Of a stretch of 64,000 bases of DNA, positions 46,320 through 58,411 are shown one piece after another. The notes under the pieces are model-generated. The model worked only from the letters and a program-made list of their open reading frames with translations, did not search any database and was not told the origin of the DNA. Position 1 is the first letter of the stretch. The number at the start of each line of letters is the position of its first letter. The DNA is from Schistosoma haematobium (Eukaryota; Platyhelminthes; Trematoda; Strigeidida; Schistosomatidae), in the NCBI RefSeq assembly GCF_000699445.3, contig NC_067196.1, positions 59,959,364 through 60,023,363 of the forward strand, given 5' to 3'. Both the position numbers and the translations under genes were made by a program.

Positions 46320-49300
46320 TGTAGGCCACCGACCAGGATTATCACAACTACATTTTCCCAGACTCCCCCGTCCGATTACTGTCAATCGCTACTCATTTTT
46401 ATGTCTATCTCCAGTTCTCGACTCATTGTATTACTTGGTCTTCAACTTTTCCTTTTAACTTTATTATTCCAAGTTAGAACTTCCTTCCCGATTCGAAATG
46501 ATGTTTCCCATGACATATGTCCTATCCACCTTCAACGTACCTTCCTAATTTCTTCAACTGGAACCTGGTTTGTTCTCTTCCACATTAGGCTGTTGTTGAT
46601 GGTATCCGGTCAGCGGACACTCAGTAATATACGTGGACGATTGTTTATAAATACTTGTACCTTTTTGATGATAGTTGTGGTAGTTCTCCAAGTTTCAGCT
46701 CCATACAGTAGAACTGTCATGACGTTAGTATTGAAGATTATGACTTTGATATTAATTGGCAGTTATTTTGAGTTCCATGTGTTCTTCAACTGTAAGAATA
46801 TCACTCTTGATTTGCCTAGCCTTACATTTATATCTACATCGAATCATTCCCGTTCATCAATGATGCTGACCAGATACGTGAAAGTTTCTACGTGTTTCGG
46901 AGCTTTTACATTACGTAAAATTGAGTTGACGTTCTCCGTGTTGTATTTCAGGACCATGCATTTATCTTTGTGTATATTGAGGACTACTGTTGTACAGGCT
47001 GCTGTTATGTCAACTGTTTTCACCTGTTATTGTCACTCTGTATTGCATCTGTGAAGTTTGATGAAACGGCGGTTCACCAATATGTTGAGGCTAATGTCCT
47101 CTATATCTGACTCCAATAAATAATATCCCGTAAACTGAGTATTTAATGCAGGCTAAATCTCCTGGTAGAATTATGGATTTTACGCGAGATTATTCAAAAG
47201 TCCGAACATCAGTTGTAGAGATAATTTATTGTTAATGATTAATAAAAATCCTCAAGTGTACAGCAACCAAGCACATGGTGAAGCCAAGTAAAAATGATGC
47301 GCAGTGGAGATGACTGGTAAGCCAACTCGCCTTTAGTCAAGCATTACTCAATATTTATAGTCAAACAAAATAAAGCTATAGACATGTGATTAATGGGATA
47401 AGAAGGGCACACACATATGCGCTCATATAAAAAGTCTAGATTGATAAGCGAATAAATAACAAGGTCAAAGTATGGCTCAAGTAGAATGAATAGAATGGGA
47501 TGTCCGAAAGTTAGAATACAGTATATGGGCTTAACATAATAACTGACACTACAAGTTGCATCCAGGCTGTTCATTGTATTCCTTACTTCTCTTACATGTG
47601 TGGGCCTATATAATCTGGTTGACCACTAGAAGAAATAGAATGAAATGAAGCAGTCTTGACTGACACTGATCCTCAATTGCAATGCAAATGTGAGGTGTAC
47701 TGACAGCACGATATTGTATCTAATGAATTGCATATGATGTTGATGATCTCCTCACATATATCATAATGTCGAGGAAGATTCCATAGTTATCTCCTATCCA
47801 CGTTGTTAAATGCTTTCTCATAGTCAGGGACGTTGATGTATAGTGACGAGTTCCATTCAATCGATTGCTCAGCAATGATTTGTAGTGCCACAAATTGCTC
47901 TGTGCACGATCAATCCTTACAAAATCAAACCTATTGGTCATGACTTTGTGCGTCTACTGAATCTTTCATCCAGTTCAACAACACTCCGTTGAAAACCTTT
48001 CCTGGTACTGACTGTAGTGTGATGTCTGTATAGTTCTCACACTCGCTCATATCTCCTTTCATCTGTATGTTGATGAGTTATCATTCTTTCCATTCTGCTC
48101 TATTTGTTCCTCCCTATTCTTGTTGAAGAGAACCTAAAATATCTTTGCATTTAATTCTATGCATAATTTCATTGATTCAGCTGTTATGTTGTCTGGTACT
48201 ACCAACTATCCAAACTTGATCTGTCCGATGACAATGCTGGTTTCTTCGTTTGTTGATGGAGTGGCACCTATGAGAATGTCTGTGTATGTTGCTTCGATGT
48301 TGGTGTGTTCAGTGGAGCTGGTCTATTCAACAGTTTCGCAAAGTGTTCTACCCATCTGTTCGTCTGTTGTTGGATTTCAGTGATTGTCTTGCCTTCTTTG
48401 TCATTCACTGGTCTCTCTGGTTCACTATATCCCCCTACTATATTCTTCGTTGTGCCACATATTCCATTCACTTGCTCATTTTCCCACTGTCATTACTAGG
48501 TCTTCTACATATTCCTAATTGTCGACTCTACTAATATTACTACTACTACCACTACTTACTCCTTACTCACTTGTTCGCTTCTGTATATTCTGTCTGTATT
48601 TTCGCATTTCCTGCTCTTGTTCAACGTTTGTTGATTGCTGTCTTCTTGTTTATTTGCTTTCTTATATATTCCTCAAGGTATCATTCGAGATCGATTCTGT
48701 ATGATGATGCTACTTGCAACTCAACACCTCCTCGTATGTTGAAGCTATTGCTTTTCTTATCTCTTTCGAGTTTACTCCATGATAATTTACTCTTCTTCGT
48801 GTAGATCTTGTAAAGCCTGAAAACTGTTGTTGAGAGCTATTCTGAATTCAATGAGTTTGTCAGTATTTTGAAGGAAGACTCCATTGAACTTCTGTAATGC
48901 TGTTTCAACAGTTGTCCAGTGCCTCGATAACTTCGAATTCATCTTGGCAATCACCAGGTAGATTATGATGATGTGAAGCAATGTAGTTGCTCCTCTCTTC
49001 GTTCTCATGTCTTCCACTGTCCTTTGAATTTTTTATTGACGCAAATGTGATCAACCTGATTTCCTGTGATGCGATACACTGAGACCAATGTGGTTTGTGT
49101 ATGTGTTTGTGAGAGAATATAGTGTCACCTAAATCATTTTGTTAAAGACACATAGATCATCAAATCTGTCACCATCCACGTTCCTTTCTGACAGTCAGTC
49201 CATGTATTCCGAAGATATTTTCATACCCAATGTTGTTCATTTCGACCTTAGAACATCATGATGTGCAGGTGGTTTCCTATACACTTCTCGACGATCGCCT

Positions 49301-49985
49301 ACAACCTCTCATTAAACCGACCGTTGTCATGTTCATTGCTATAATTGGTTGGTGCATATGATCAGACAACATTCATCGTGATTCCCTTGATCCGTGTTTT
49401 GAAGAATGATTTGCTGATTGTGAATCCATGAGATTTCGATGGTGTAAGTGCTTTCCGTACTTCTCTGGACATCATCAGTGCAACTCCGTGTGTGTGGTAG
49501 GCACTTTCTTCTTTATGACTAGTGTACAACAGCTCTTCTCATGAATCTTATCTCATCTGTCCGGCTACAGTCTAATAGGTTTCACTTATTTGTAGAAACA
49601 ACATTTTTCATCTAATCATTTTCGCTGCTAATTGAATGACCCCCTTGGTCTTTCTCATTACGTTGACATCTCATGTGCCCATGTTAATTGTTGTTCATAT
49701 TGTTGGAAGAAGCGTCGACCCCGTGACATGCGCAGAATTTCGGCTTTCACCTTGAGGCATCACAAGTTTTCTCAATGCACAACCTTCAACTTCGAGGGCA
49801 GAGTCTAAATGGTTTGAATTAATTATTCTGATTAATGTGTTTTAAGAAGGTTGAATTCTACGGATGCGGTTGCTGAACACATGTCCAACCCTCTTTTTTA
49901 TCTGGACAAGCAAACCTCAGTAACATTAAACGGGCTACAGTCGGAGTTTTTGGGACTATAAAGCTTAGGAAAATTCTAACGACAC
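46320..49985 (-). mobile_element. RTE (SR2-like) copy, highly degraded and interrupted
   Basis: It aligns on the - strand with 14956-17985 but keeps the 3' end (about 46320-46400, with the GGCCACCGACCAGG block). RT-thumb sequence is legible around 46560-47040, RT motif A region around 47780-47870, the linker around 48330-48470, endonuclease around 48787-49300, and the 5' region up to about 49985. Many stops and shifts; older than the 14956 copy. An LTR-type repeat (47083-47553) sits inside, with loss of some RTE sequence. The 217-codon + strand frame at 46401-47054 is antisense to it and not a gene. Confidence 0.78.
47083..47553 (+). repeat. LTR-type dispersed repeat, copy 3, nested in RTE
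   Basis: It aligns with 11645-12098, from ATCTGACTCCAATA near the left end to GACACTACA at the right end. It begins with TG and ends with CA, but the flanks (AATA and AGTT) show no duplication. It interrupts the - strand RTE copy. Confidence 0.6.
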
Positions 49986-50284
49986 TGATTAAGTTTCGTT
50001 TTTTACAAGGAAATGTCTCCGTTAGACAATACTGTTTTATAATAAAATTGGATCAATGCAATCCAGGATAAGTGCCTCTACAAATTTATGATCTATCAGC
50101 TGAATAATTCTGTATTCTAGTGTGAAATAAAATACAAAATTTTCAACCGGAAAAACCGTTTTAATCTCCTTCCAGTGGAGTAACAAGTGACAAAAGTTGT
50201 TAGAGAATTATTATTGTCTTTTCTAAAAGTGAATTAACCATTCTTTTGTCGAAACATAGAGTTCATGTATAGATATTATGAATT

Positions 50285-50562
50285 TCCTGGGAACTTCAAT
50301 TGAATGAAATTAGGAAAAGACGTTGGAAGTGAATAGAAAATTTATTACGGTAACCAACAAACTGCATCACAAGGCAAACGCTTACCTGAAATCCTGAAGG
50401 AAAATAGAAAAGAAGAAGGCCAAAGAACACATTGCGTCGGGAATTATAAGCAGACATAAAAAGAATGAATAACAACTGGAAAGGATTGCTCAGGACAGAG
50501 TTAGGTGGAGAATGTTGCTAGACGACTTATGCTGCACCTCGAGTGGTAACAGGCGTAAGTAA
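50285..50562 (+). mobile_element. RTE 3'-end fragment, degraded
   Basis: Matches the C-terminal coding region and terminus of the RTE family (GAAATTAGGAAAAGACG..., ending TAACAGGCGTAAGTAAGT). The tail shows the short TAAG repeats typical of RTE 3' ends. Several in-frame stops. No clear duplication found. Confidence 0.72.
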
Positions 50563-51345
50563 GTTATCTTAAATCTAGGTAATTTATTCTAGAAACATAG
50601 AACCATCTTTAAGCAGTTAATTTTGTTCATCCAACAAATCTCTAGTTAAATATATTCTTTGCAACACTGTTGTAAATAAACTCAGCAAACTGCTTTATAC
50701 CACATGAGGTACTTAATTAAACTAGTTTATATAAATTATTTACTTGAAGTAAAATATTTACTCACATTTATGTGTTTGATTCAGATGCTTTTGTTTCTTT
50801 TTAACTTAATTTGTAGGTCAATTTCATCATAAATTAATGTTAGCTAATTAAATGCTGAAAGACCATTAAAATAAGTATTTAATATTATTTATTTTGAAAT
50901 ATAGTGATTATTCAACAAAGGTAACTTCCTTTTCAGTAACACTATTTATTGAAACTATACAATCTCATAAAGTTAGAATGCGTAAGCCTCTAATGAAACA
51001 GATAATAAGTCATTTACGAAGTGTTTAAAAGTGTTTCGTAGCGTCAAAAAAATTATCCAATATTTCAATTGGTAGTATGAAGTAGTGAGGTGACAACAGA
51101 ACAAGGAAGCAAGATAGATTTCAAATTAAAACTCTTAATAAAGGAAAATATGTAAAGGGAGATTAAAACTCCTAAAACCCGAAAGCACTTATAATTAGGG
51201 CCTGGGAATTTCGATTGTGAACGTTCGGATCTCATATGAACTGAAGAGTTCACAGAGTTTCTTCTATGCATAGATTTCAGATCTGCTCTTCCTTTGAGAC
51301 TTTACATATAATTTCAAAGGCTACTTCTGGTGAGGCTACATAATC
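50563..51345. other. Intergenic, nothing recognised
   Basis: AT-rich sequence with no supported exon or element. Confidence 0.4.
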
Positions 51346-51350
51346 AGAAT

Positions 51351-51860
51351 TGGCTGAGAGTTCAAGATCACAACTACTGATTATTTAACATTAGCCTTAG
51401 GACACGCATTCAAAGTACTGTCCAGAAATGAGTTTGGAGAGAACTGCTATGTTCGAAGAGATTACGAGTTCACCTAATCTGCGGATGAAACGAAGACTAA
51501 GTGACACAATGACCGAATCATCTAACTATTCCGATGCGTCCCAACCCCGCTGACCAGAGTGAGACGTCCAGGTTCAAATAGGGAAACATATTACACAAGC
51601 AGCCAGAAGCACGAACAACAACAATAAGCAAAACCAAAGCATATATATGCAGCACAAACATATCATTGGGAAGTGTTACAAAATAGCATACAAAAGGCGA
51701 CAACGAACGAATAGCATCTAAGGTTCTTCCAAGTGGTAAATACGACATGAAGGTGAAAATGAGTGTTTTGGCGCGAAAACAATAAATTCACATTTTTAAA
51801 ATATAATTACAAAAAGAAGGCATTTACCCAGTGAGTTCTGGGGATCTAACATCCCCAACA
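51351..51860 (-). repeat. Solo LTR with 5-bp target duplication
   Basis: A 510-bp unit flanked by AGAAT on both sides (51346-51350 and 51861-51865). On the - strand it starts TGTTGGGGATGTTAGATCCC and ends CTCTCAGCCA, the TG...CA form of an LTR. No internal retroelement sequence is adjacent. A 5-bp duplication would fit BEL/Pao or Ty3/gypsy families; the family was not identified. The 76-codon frame inside is not considered a gene. Confidence 0.75.
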
Positions 51861-51865
51861 AGAAT

Positions 51866-52744
51866 AGACATTGTTCACCCAGAATAACTCACTTCACAAG
51901 AGTAAGTAAATTGACAAATTCATATTTGGGTTGACCAAAACCAGAAGATTATCCTTGAATCGATTGTCCACTGACAAAAGTGCTATGCAGAACAAAAGGT
52001 CTTTCATACTGATCTTGACAATCAATTTTTAAAATCGCTGCAACAAATTCATCTCTAAATGTTCATAAACATGATCTTCCTAGATACTTTGTCTTCTTTC
52101 AATTTTTCTGCAGGGTTCCATATTTATTTCAAGGAACCTGAAAATGCAACCGCTTGTTTGTGGGGTTGTCTTCCCTGACATAACCACACTTTCCTACATA
52201 TTTCTATATTTTCCCTAATGTCCTATTTCTATCTTTTGTTCCTTTAATCATTTCTACTTTTCATGAAATCTTCCCTATCTTCCTGATTTATTATATTCAA
52301 AAAATTCCACGGATTTCACTAATTGTATTCAACTTGTTACTGTCACAATTAATTTTGTTGTTATCATTATTATTTCTTCAGTAACTTCCTATTATCATTT
52401 AAAATGATCTTTAACAATCTGTCTGATACACTACAGTATGATCGCTTGTTTTGTAGTTGAATGTAATAACTAGTCCATTGAACAACTAACATTATCCACT
52501 TCAATAAATTAAAGGGGTTGTTGAAATTTGCTAGTTTTTTTTGTTAGATTACATCACGAACTGATCATAGTTAGAAAAGACAATCATTAAGAAGAAAACA
52601 CTGGACATCTATTTAGACTTAATTTGGAACTCTCCAGCGGGATAACTGATGAATATTGCTGAGAATTACTCTGAATTATCGAAATGAATTTCTAAAATTG
52701 AGGATTCTCTGCTTGTGAGTATAATATTAAAATAAATCTGTTAT
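51866..52744. other. Intergenic, nothing recognised
   Basis: T-rich stretch, no supported exon or element. Confidence 0.4.
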
Positions 52745-53096
52745 ATTTTAAAGGCTGATTTCTTGATATACCGCGTAAAACAGAGCACTAGAACACCAAA
52801 ACCCCTCCAAGTCGCAAGAAGACAGAAGACTAAGGGAAGGAATATTGTTCCAACAGTGTTCATTATAGTACAAAATTGTCAGGTATTTATAGTTTTTAGT
52901 AAGAACGAAATAATCATTACAGTCCACCAATTCGCGTTCATGGGGTTATTAGCATTGACCAATCAGGAGGCTACACGTTGGAATTCTAGAATATTCTTCT
53001 GAAAGGTGATTGGATGGAATATCTTCGGCTCCTTCTGAGCCTCCTACAGCTTCGTCGAGTTCACCCGTGGTCCGTCTTCACAAAATCACTCAACAA
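52745..53096 (-). repeat. Possible LTR or other dispersed repeat
   Basis: A GC-richer block. Read on the - strand it starts TGTTGAGTGATTTTGTG and has a TATA-like AACTATAAATA further in, as an LTR might. No convincing target duplication was found and the left end is uncertain. Short frames on both strands are probably chance. Confidence 0.33.
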
Positions 53097-56000
53097 TATC
53101 AATCTGAAGTGCTTTAAGTTTATTGATGTCTAACTGTTGAGATTAGAAATATTTGTTAATCATTCATAAATTCATAGAATCTGAACTAGATTTATTCTTC
53201 TCAATAAGTTTATCATCGTATTCACTAACTGTTAACTACAGTAGAAATGTTATTTACTCAAGAGAACGTTTTACTCAAGTCTACATGTGTTTTACAGATC
53301 TTATCGGTTAATTTACTGATTTATAATATTTATAATTAAAATGATTTTAAATAGGTGAATTATATCAATTTCCATGGTGACTTCAATCTCCAAACTAAAT
53401 CAGTTATATAAGTATTATGAAATTTAATAGATTTAAAACTCAGGTTTATACATAGAAACGGTATAACCTAAAAATAATCCATTCTACTTGTTTTTTAGGG
53501 TGTGTTCAATATTCAGTTAGAACGTGAAAAGAACAATGATGTATCTATTGGATAATAATTAATAAAAATGGTCTTTTGTTAATGTATTAAGTTCATTTTT
53601 ACAGGAATAAACTGGTTATATTTTAACAAAAGAATCTTAATTCAATTGAAATACGAATATACGTATAAGAATGAACTTAATCCCTTTGAAACTAAACTCT
53701 TAAAACATCAAGAGGAAAATATTTTATTTGAAATAGCTATTGATTGGGAACTATGATAATTACCATGTTTAAAAAGAAATAAGGAAAAATCTATACACAT
53801 TTATCTAAACTTCACTAACTAAAGTATGTTAAACATTTGTTAATAATTATATTTAGATCGATAACTGTAGTTTTGGGTAATGTGCAGCTGATGAGAAACT
53901 GTGAAATAGAATGAATTCCTTTTATTCCGCAAACCTTGTTATTCTTGTTTTGTTTATATTCAAATTTGTTTACTGACCAGATAAGTAAATTAAACATAAC
54001 TCTGTACAATTTTCTTACGATTTCTGTATCAACGGTTGAACCTGTTACGGATATAATAAATACTCATCAAAAGTCCTACATTCTTCCTTACATCGATCAG
54101 TCTCATTCCTTTTTCAGTTACATAGGAGTAGGTGATTAGTCATATTAGCGTGATATAACAGGTAGCTATACAAGTATTTCATCAATTTATAACACGATTG
54201 TAGTCATGAAATCAAGTATATGAACAATCGATAGCTAAAGAATGCTCAATGTACGATGAGGACATGAAGGAAACTATGGGAAAAATGTTTGCATACATGA
54301 AAAAATCGTAGAAATTTTCTTTATATTATGAAGATAAAATAAATCTTTCAATCACGAATATTAATTGAACATTAACATCTGACCAATTTTACTTGTTAGT
54401 TTTTCATTATGGGTGAACGAATAATTTATCTTCTCATCTACCTTATTCTTGATAAACTACCTTGATTACGTGGCACCTCATTTAACAAGTGGTTAACCTT
54501 AAGATTTATGTAAATGTGAGATCTGTCCTCGAGAGATATACAATTCTAGTTTTATTTATCATGAAAAAGTATCCTCAAGTATACAAATTTATCTAAAAAT
54601 ATTATTCTTATGAAAGCTATTCTAATCATAACAAATCACCAACTGAATGTTTCAATTGTTGAGTCTAGCGTAATTTCGATTATTAGAATTACCTGTATAA
54701 CAAACCATCCCAGATAAAGATGAATCCTAAGATAGGGAGAGAAAGATATGCATATAAATTTTACCACTTAAAAACGATATGTGATAGTGAGTCAGATGAA
54801 AACAATATTCTAGAAGAAATCACCACGACAGTAGATTTTAGTTCGACTAGTGATACTTTCTCTAATCGTGAGATTTAGTATAATTCAAAGGCATCGCTAA
54901 CTAAAAAACAAATTCGTTAATTGTATTCAGTGTTATTTGTTGTTTCATATAATTTCAGTCTAGTTTAGACATACTCAGTCATTTTCTCAAACGTACTTTG
55001 ATAGCGTACATTTCAGATACATAGTTACAATAGTTCAGTGCTAATTAAATTATGCGGCCAATATCAATCTTGTATATACTCGGTTACGATACAATAAAAG
55101 TTCCACAACTATTATTATTTTACTGTTGTAATAAGGGGTTTATCAACCTTTCTTTCCGTTTACAAATATCATGTTATAAATGGACAAACATAATTTAGAA
55201 GTCACCCAGAAATTTATTTGTGAATTTACAAGTACTTAAGAAACCGATCACATAGGAATGGCTTAAAGAAAGGTATCCTCAAGGTTTTATGAACATATTC
55301 CTCATAATCTGTTTTTGAAAGGAAGTGAAATGCTCATAATTCTTATCACTAGGCACCAAGTGGATAGTAGACATAATGTAAATAGCACGAAATTACTTAA
55401 AATAACAAAGAAGCAACACATGACGGTTTTACTTTGCTATTAAAGAGGCTATCGCCTTCAAAGGCTTTTCAGCTGACCTTTGTACACAGAAAGAAGGGGG
55501 AATAAAACACTCATTACTACGGCAAAACAATCATAGTGGCGTAACGTATTTGTCTACTACATAATCTGTCTATTTTATTTGTATAGGTTTGCGTCTAGCC
55601 AGAAGGTACTTTGTGAACTAGGGGAGCATGCAGAGTAGCGTGAGTGATGAGAGCTGCAAAAGAAAAGAAAAGGTAAGTCGACAACCCAGCAAACGCATAA
55701 AATCCACTGACATTTAGCAACGAAAGTAATCGACAACATTAAGAAATAAAACAAGTCTCAAATTAAGACAATCTTGGAATCGAAACCAGAAGCAAATAGT
55801 TCAACACGCTACATATCTTACATCTCAATATTCCACTAAAATTCGTTCATGACGCTAATTATAGTTTTATTTCAATTAGTTAGCTTGATTACGTAGTCAC
55901 TCATTCGCTAGACGTTCTGAGTTAGCCTTCTAATTAGTACTTATTAATTGTAATCAGTAAGGTTTGTAAAACGTGTGCTCTATCATATAAATAAAAATAA

Positions 56001-56284
56001 AAGTCGAATGTTTGCTGAATGTTCAATCGTATTATCTCTACTCATGTGGATATTATTCAATGAAACAAAACCCCTTGCAACTGTAAACATTTCACAGTGA
56101 TCCTTATATAGGTATCATATAAAATAGGTATGACTTTTAACGTTTATAACATTTTTTATTTGACCTGAGATCGAATTCTGAGTTTTCAGAATTCATTAAA
56201 CATCGATTCAGGTTACGTTAATGAATCTAATGTGTGTATATAAATTCATCTGGTTTGTTGGTATTATAATTTTGGTAGATATAT
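53097..56284. other. Intergenic, nothing recognised
   Basis: About 3.2 kb of AT-rich DNA. No supported exon, RNA gene or named repeat. Confidence 0.4.
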
Positions 56285-56485
56285 TTTAATCAGTTTAGGG
56301 TTATGGAGTTTTGATTGAGATCATGAGTGCATCACTGTTAGACCACCACTGGAAATCCGAAAGAACTAGACGGCCGTTTTGTTCAAGTATGGGACACCCC
56401 AAAAGTGCGCATCGAAAATCCCGCACACGGGATTCGAAACGGACGTCCAGTGTTTCTAGGTTTTCAATGATGGTGTAACATTGGT
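56285..56485. repeat. Palindromic ribozyme SINE copy, second example
   Basis: The left part (about 56320-56425) is the SINE ribozyme half and tail in reverse (GACGGCCGTTTTG; ACCACCACTGG). The right part (about 56430-56478) is the same tail forward (GACGTCCAGTGTTTCTAGG). The tRNA head is reduced to a box B-like GGGATTCGAA near 56429. The arms face away from each other as at 13525-13752. Confidence 0.6.
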
Positions 56486-57600
56486 CCATTTATGATCTCA
56501 ATCAAAATATACTTTTGTTAACCCATAAGTGATTGTTGAATATTTCATGCAATTGGTTCCCTTTACTAACTTGAAAAGAGCCAAAACAACAATTGAGGTA
56601 GAATGATATTAATTCATTATACTTCATGTTTTCTCATTAGCTGCTTACAACCAGAGATGTTCATTTTAAAAATGTAACATTGAGGTAAGATATAATGTGA
56701 AACAATTGACACGTGATGGAGTTCAAAAACATAAAAGTAGACTGTTGAGGCAGTAATTAAATGAATTCTCGAAACTGATAAGGTTGATTGTGATAATAAC
56801 AGTTGTGAAAAGCTCACATAAGATTTAAATCATTTGAAAATAGAAATGAAAGACAAGTAATGGTTAGTTAGTAATTGTCTAGAATTAAAAAATTAATAAG
56901 TTGCGTAATAATTAAACAGGATTTGAAGAGTTTACATAAGTGAATGAGAAAAAAACCGGTGAATGGAAAGATGATTTTGTTGTACATAAAATAAAAATTA
57001 GTGAATCCTCAAAGTTTATGATCAGGTTAATCTTTATGATATCTTTTTAACAACATAATACATTTAAAGAATGAGTTTAATTATAATCGTCTAGTGTTTC
57101 TCGGATCGGTGAAAAATAAGATAACTATGTCAACGAACATGGTGATTCAGCTTAAATTTTTCAGCGGATTAACAACATTTTATTAATGACCATGAGTAAA
57201 TTAGATAGTCACAAAAACAAGTAATTCGACAACGAAATTTGAAACAAAAATTTTCGGAATTATTTGCATATCCTAAAAAGAGGTGTCCTGAAAGTTAGAG
57301 CAGGCACCCAAGTTTGTTCTTAAGTGTAAAATATGAAGGTTCTTTTTTTAATGTAACTTATGCTAATAACGAATCAGTAAAATCACAATACATCTATGCT
57401 GTGATTCAAATTTGAAAAATGTTTGAAAAATCTGTTTGAAATAAACTTAATTGTTTTAACGGTATCATAGAACGGTGAGGTGTTTCAAATATGAAGGTAA
57501 GTTTTATTGGAAACTTGCGTTGGTTGAAAAATCACTCAAAATCACATGATACTGGATAGTATTTTCGTCCTAATTTAGGTTTCAGAATAGTTCAAAAATG
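56486..57600. other. Intergenic, nothing recognised
   Basis: AT-rich stretch without supported features. Confidence 0.4.
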
Positions 57601-57604
57601 ATGT

Positions 57605-57662
57605 TAAAGAATTGAACCTAAAATCCTCAGGTCCCAAGGCGAACATGTAACCATCCAGCTAA
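57605..57662 (-). repeat. tRNA-like fragment
   Basis: On the - strand a box A-like TAGCTGGATGG and a box B-like GGTTCAATTC occur at tRNA spacing, but no cloverleaf with good stems was seen. Probably a pseudo-tRNA or a SINE head rather than a tRNA gene. Confidence 0.3.
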
Positions 57663-57679
57663 CACATAACAGTTCAGTG

Positions 57680-58411
57680 ATTGACATTCTAACTTACTTA
57701 CTTACATTCACCTGTTACTCCTTGTGGAGGAGCACAGGCCGTCCACCGGATCTCTCCATCCAACCCTTTCCTGAGCAATCCTTTCCAGCTCTTTCCAGTT
57801 CCCATTCATCTTTTTCAGATCTGCTTCGATTTCCCGACGTAATGTGTTCTTTGGCCTTCCTCTTTTCCGCTTACCTTCGGAATTACAAGTTAGAGCTTAC
57901 CTCATGATGCAGTTTGGTGGTTCCCGTAATGTATGTCCTATCGACTTCCATCGTCTTTTGCTAATTTCCTCTTCAGCTGGAAGTTGGTTTGTTCCCTCCC
58001 CCAGAGAAGGCTGTTGCTGATGGTATCCGGCCAATGGATGTTTAGTATTTGTCGTAGGCAATTTTTTATAAATACTTGTACCTTCTTGATGATGGTTGCA
58101 GTAGTTCTCCAAGTTTCAGCTCCGTACAGTAGAACTGTCTTGACGTTCGTATTGAAGATTCTGACTCTGATATTAGTTGAAAGTTGTTTTGAGTTCCATA
58201 TTTTCTTCAATTGAAGGAATGTGGCCATTGCTTTGTCAATCCTTGCATTTACGTCTGCATCAAATCCCCGTTGTTCATCGATGATGATATATTTGAGGAC
58301 CTTGGTTTTCCCCTTGTGTATGTTGAGACCTACTGATCCAGAGACTGTTGCTACATTGTCTATCTTTATCTGCAGTTGTTCGTGTGTATGAGATAGGAAT
58401 TGACATTCTAA
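57680..58411 (-). mobile_element. 5'-truncated RTE copy with 13-bp target duplication
   Basis: The insertion 57693-58398 is flanked by ATTGACATTCTAA at 57680-57692 and 58399-58411. On the - strand it runs from the RT thumb ([25 protein letters not shown]) through the C-terminal region to the 3' end, followed by a tail of GTAA/TAAG repeats adjoining the duplication. Both the orientation and tail fit target-primed insertion. The frame is broken, as the coding parts lie in two pieces. Confidence 0.88.
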
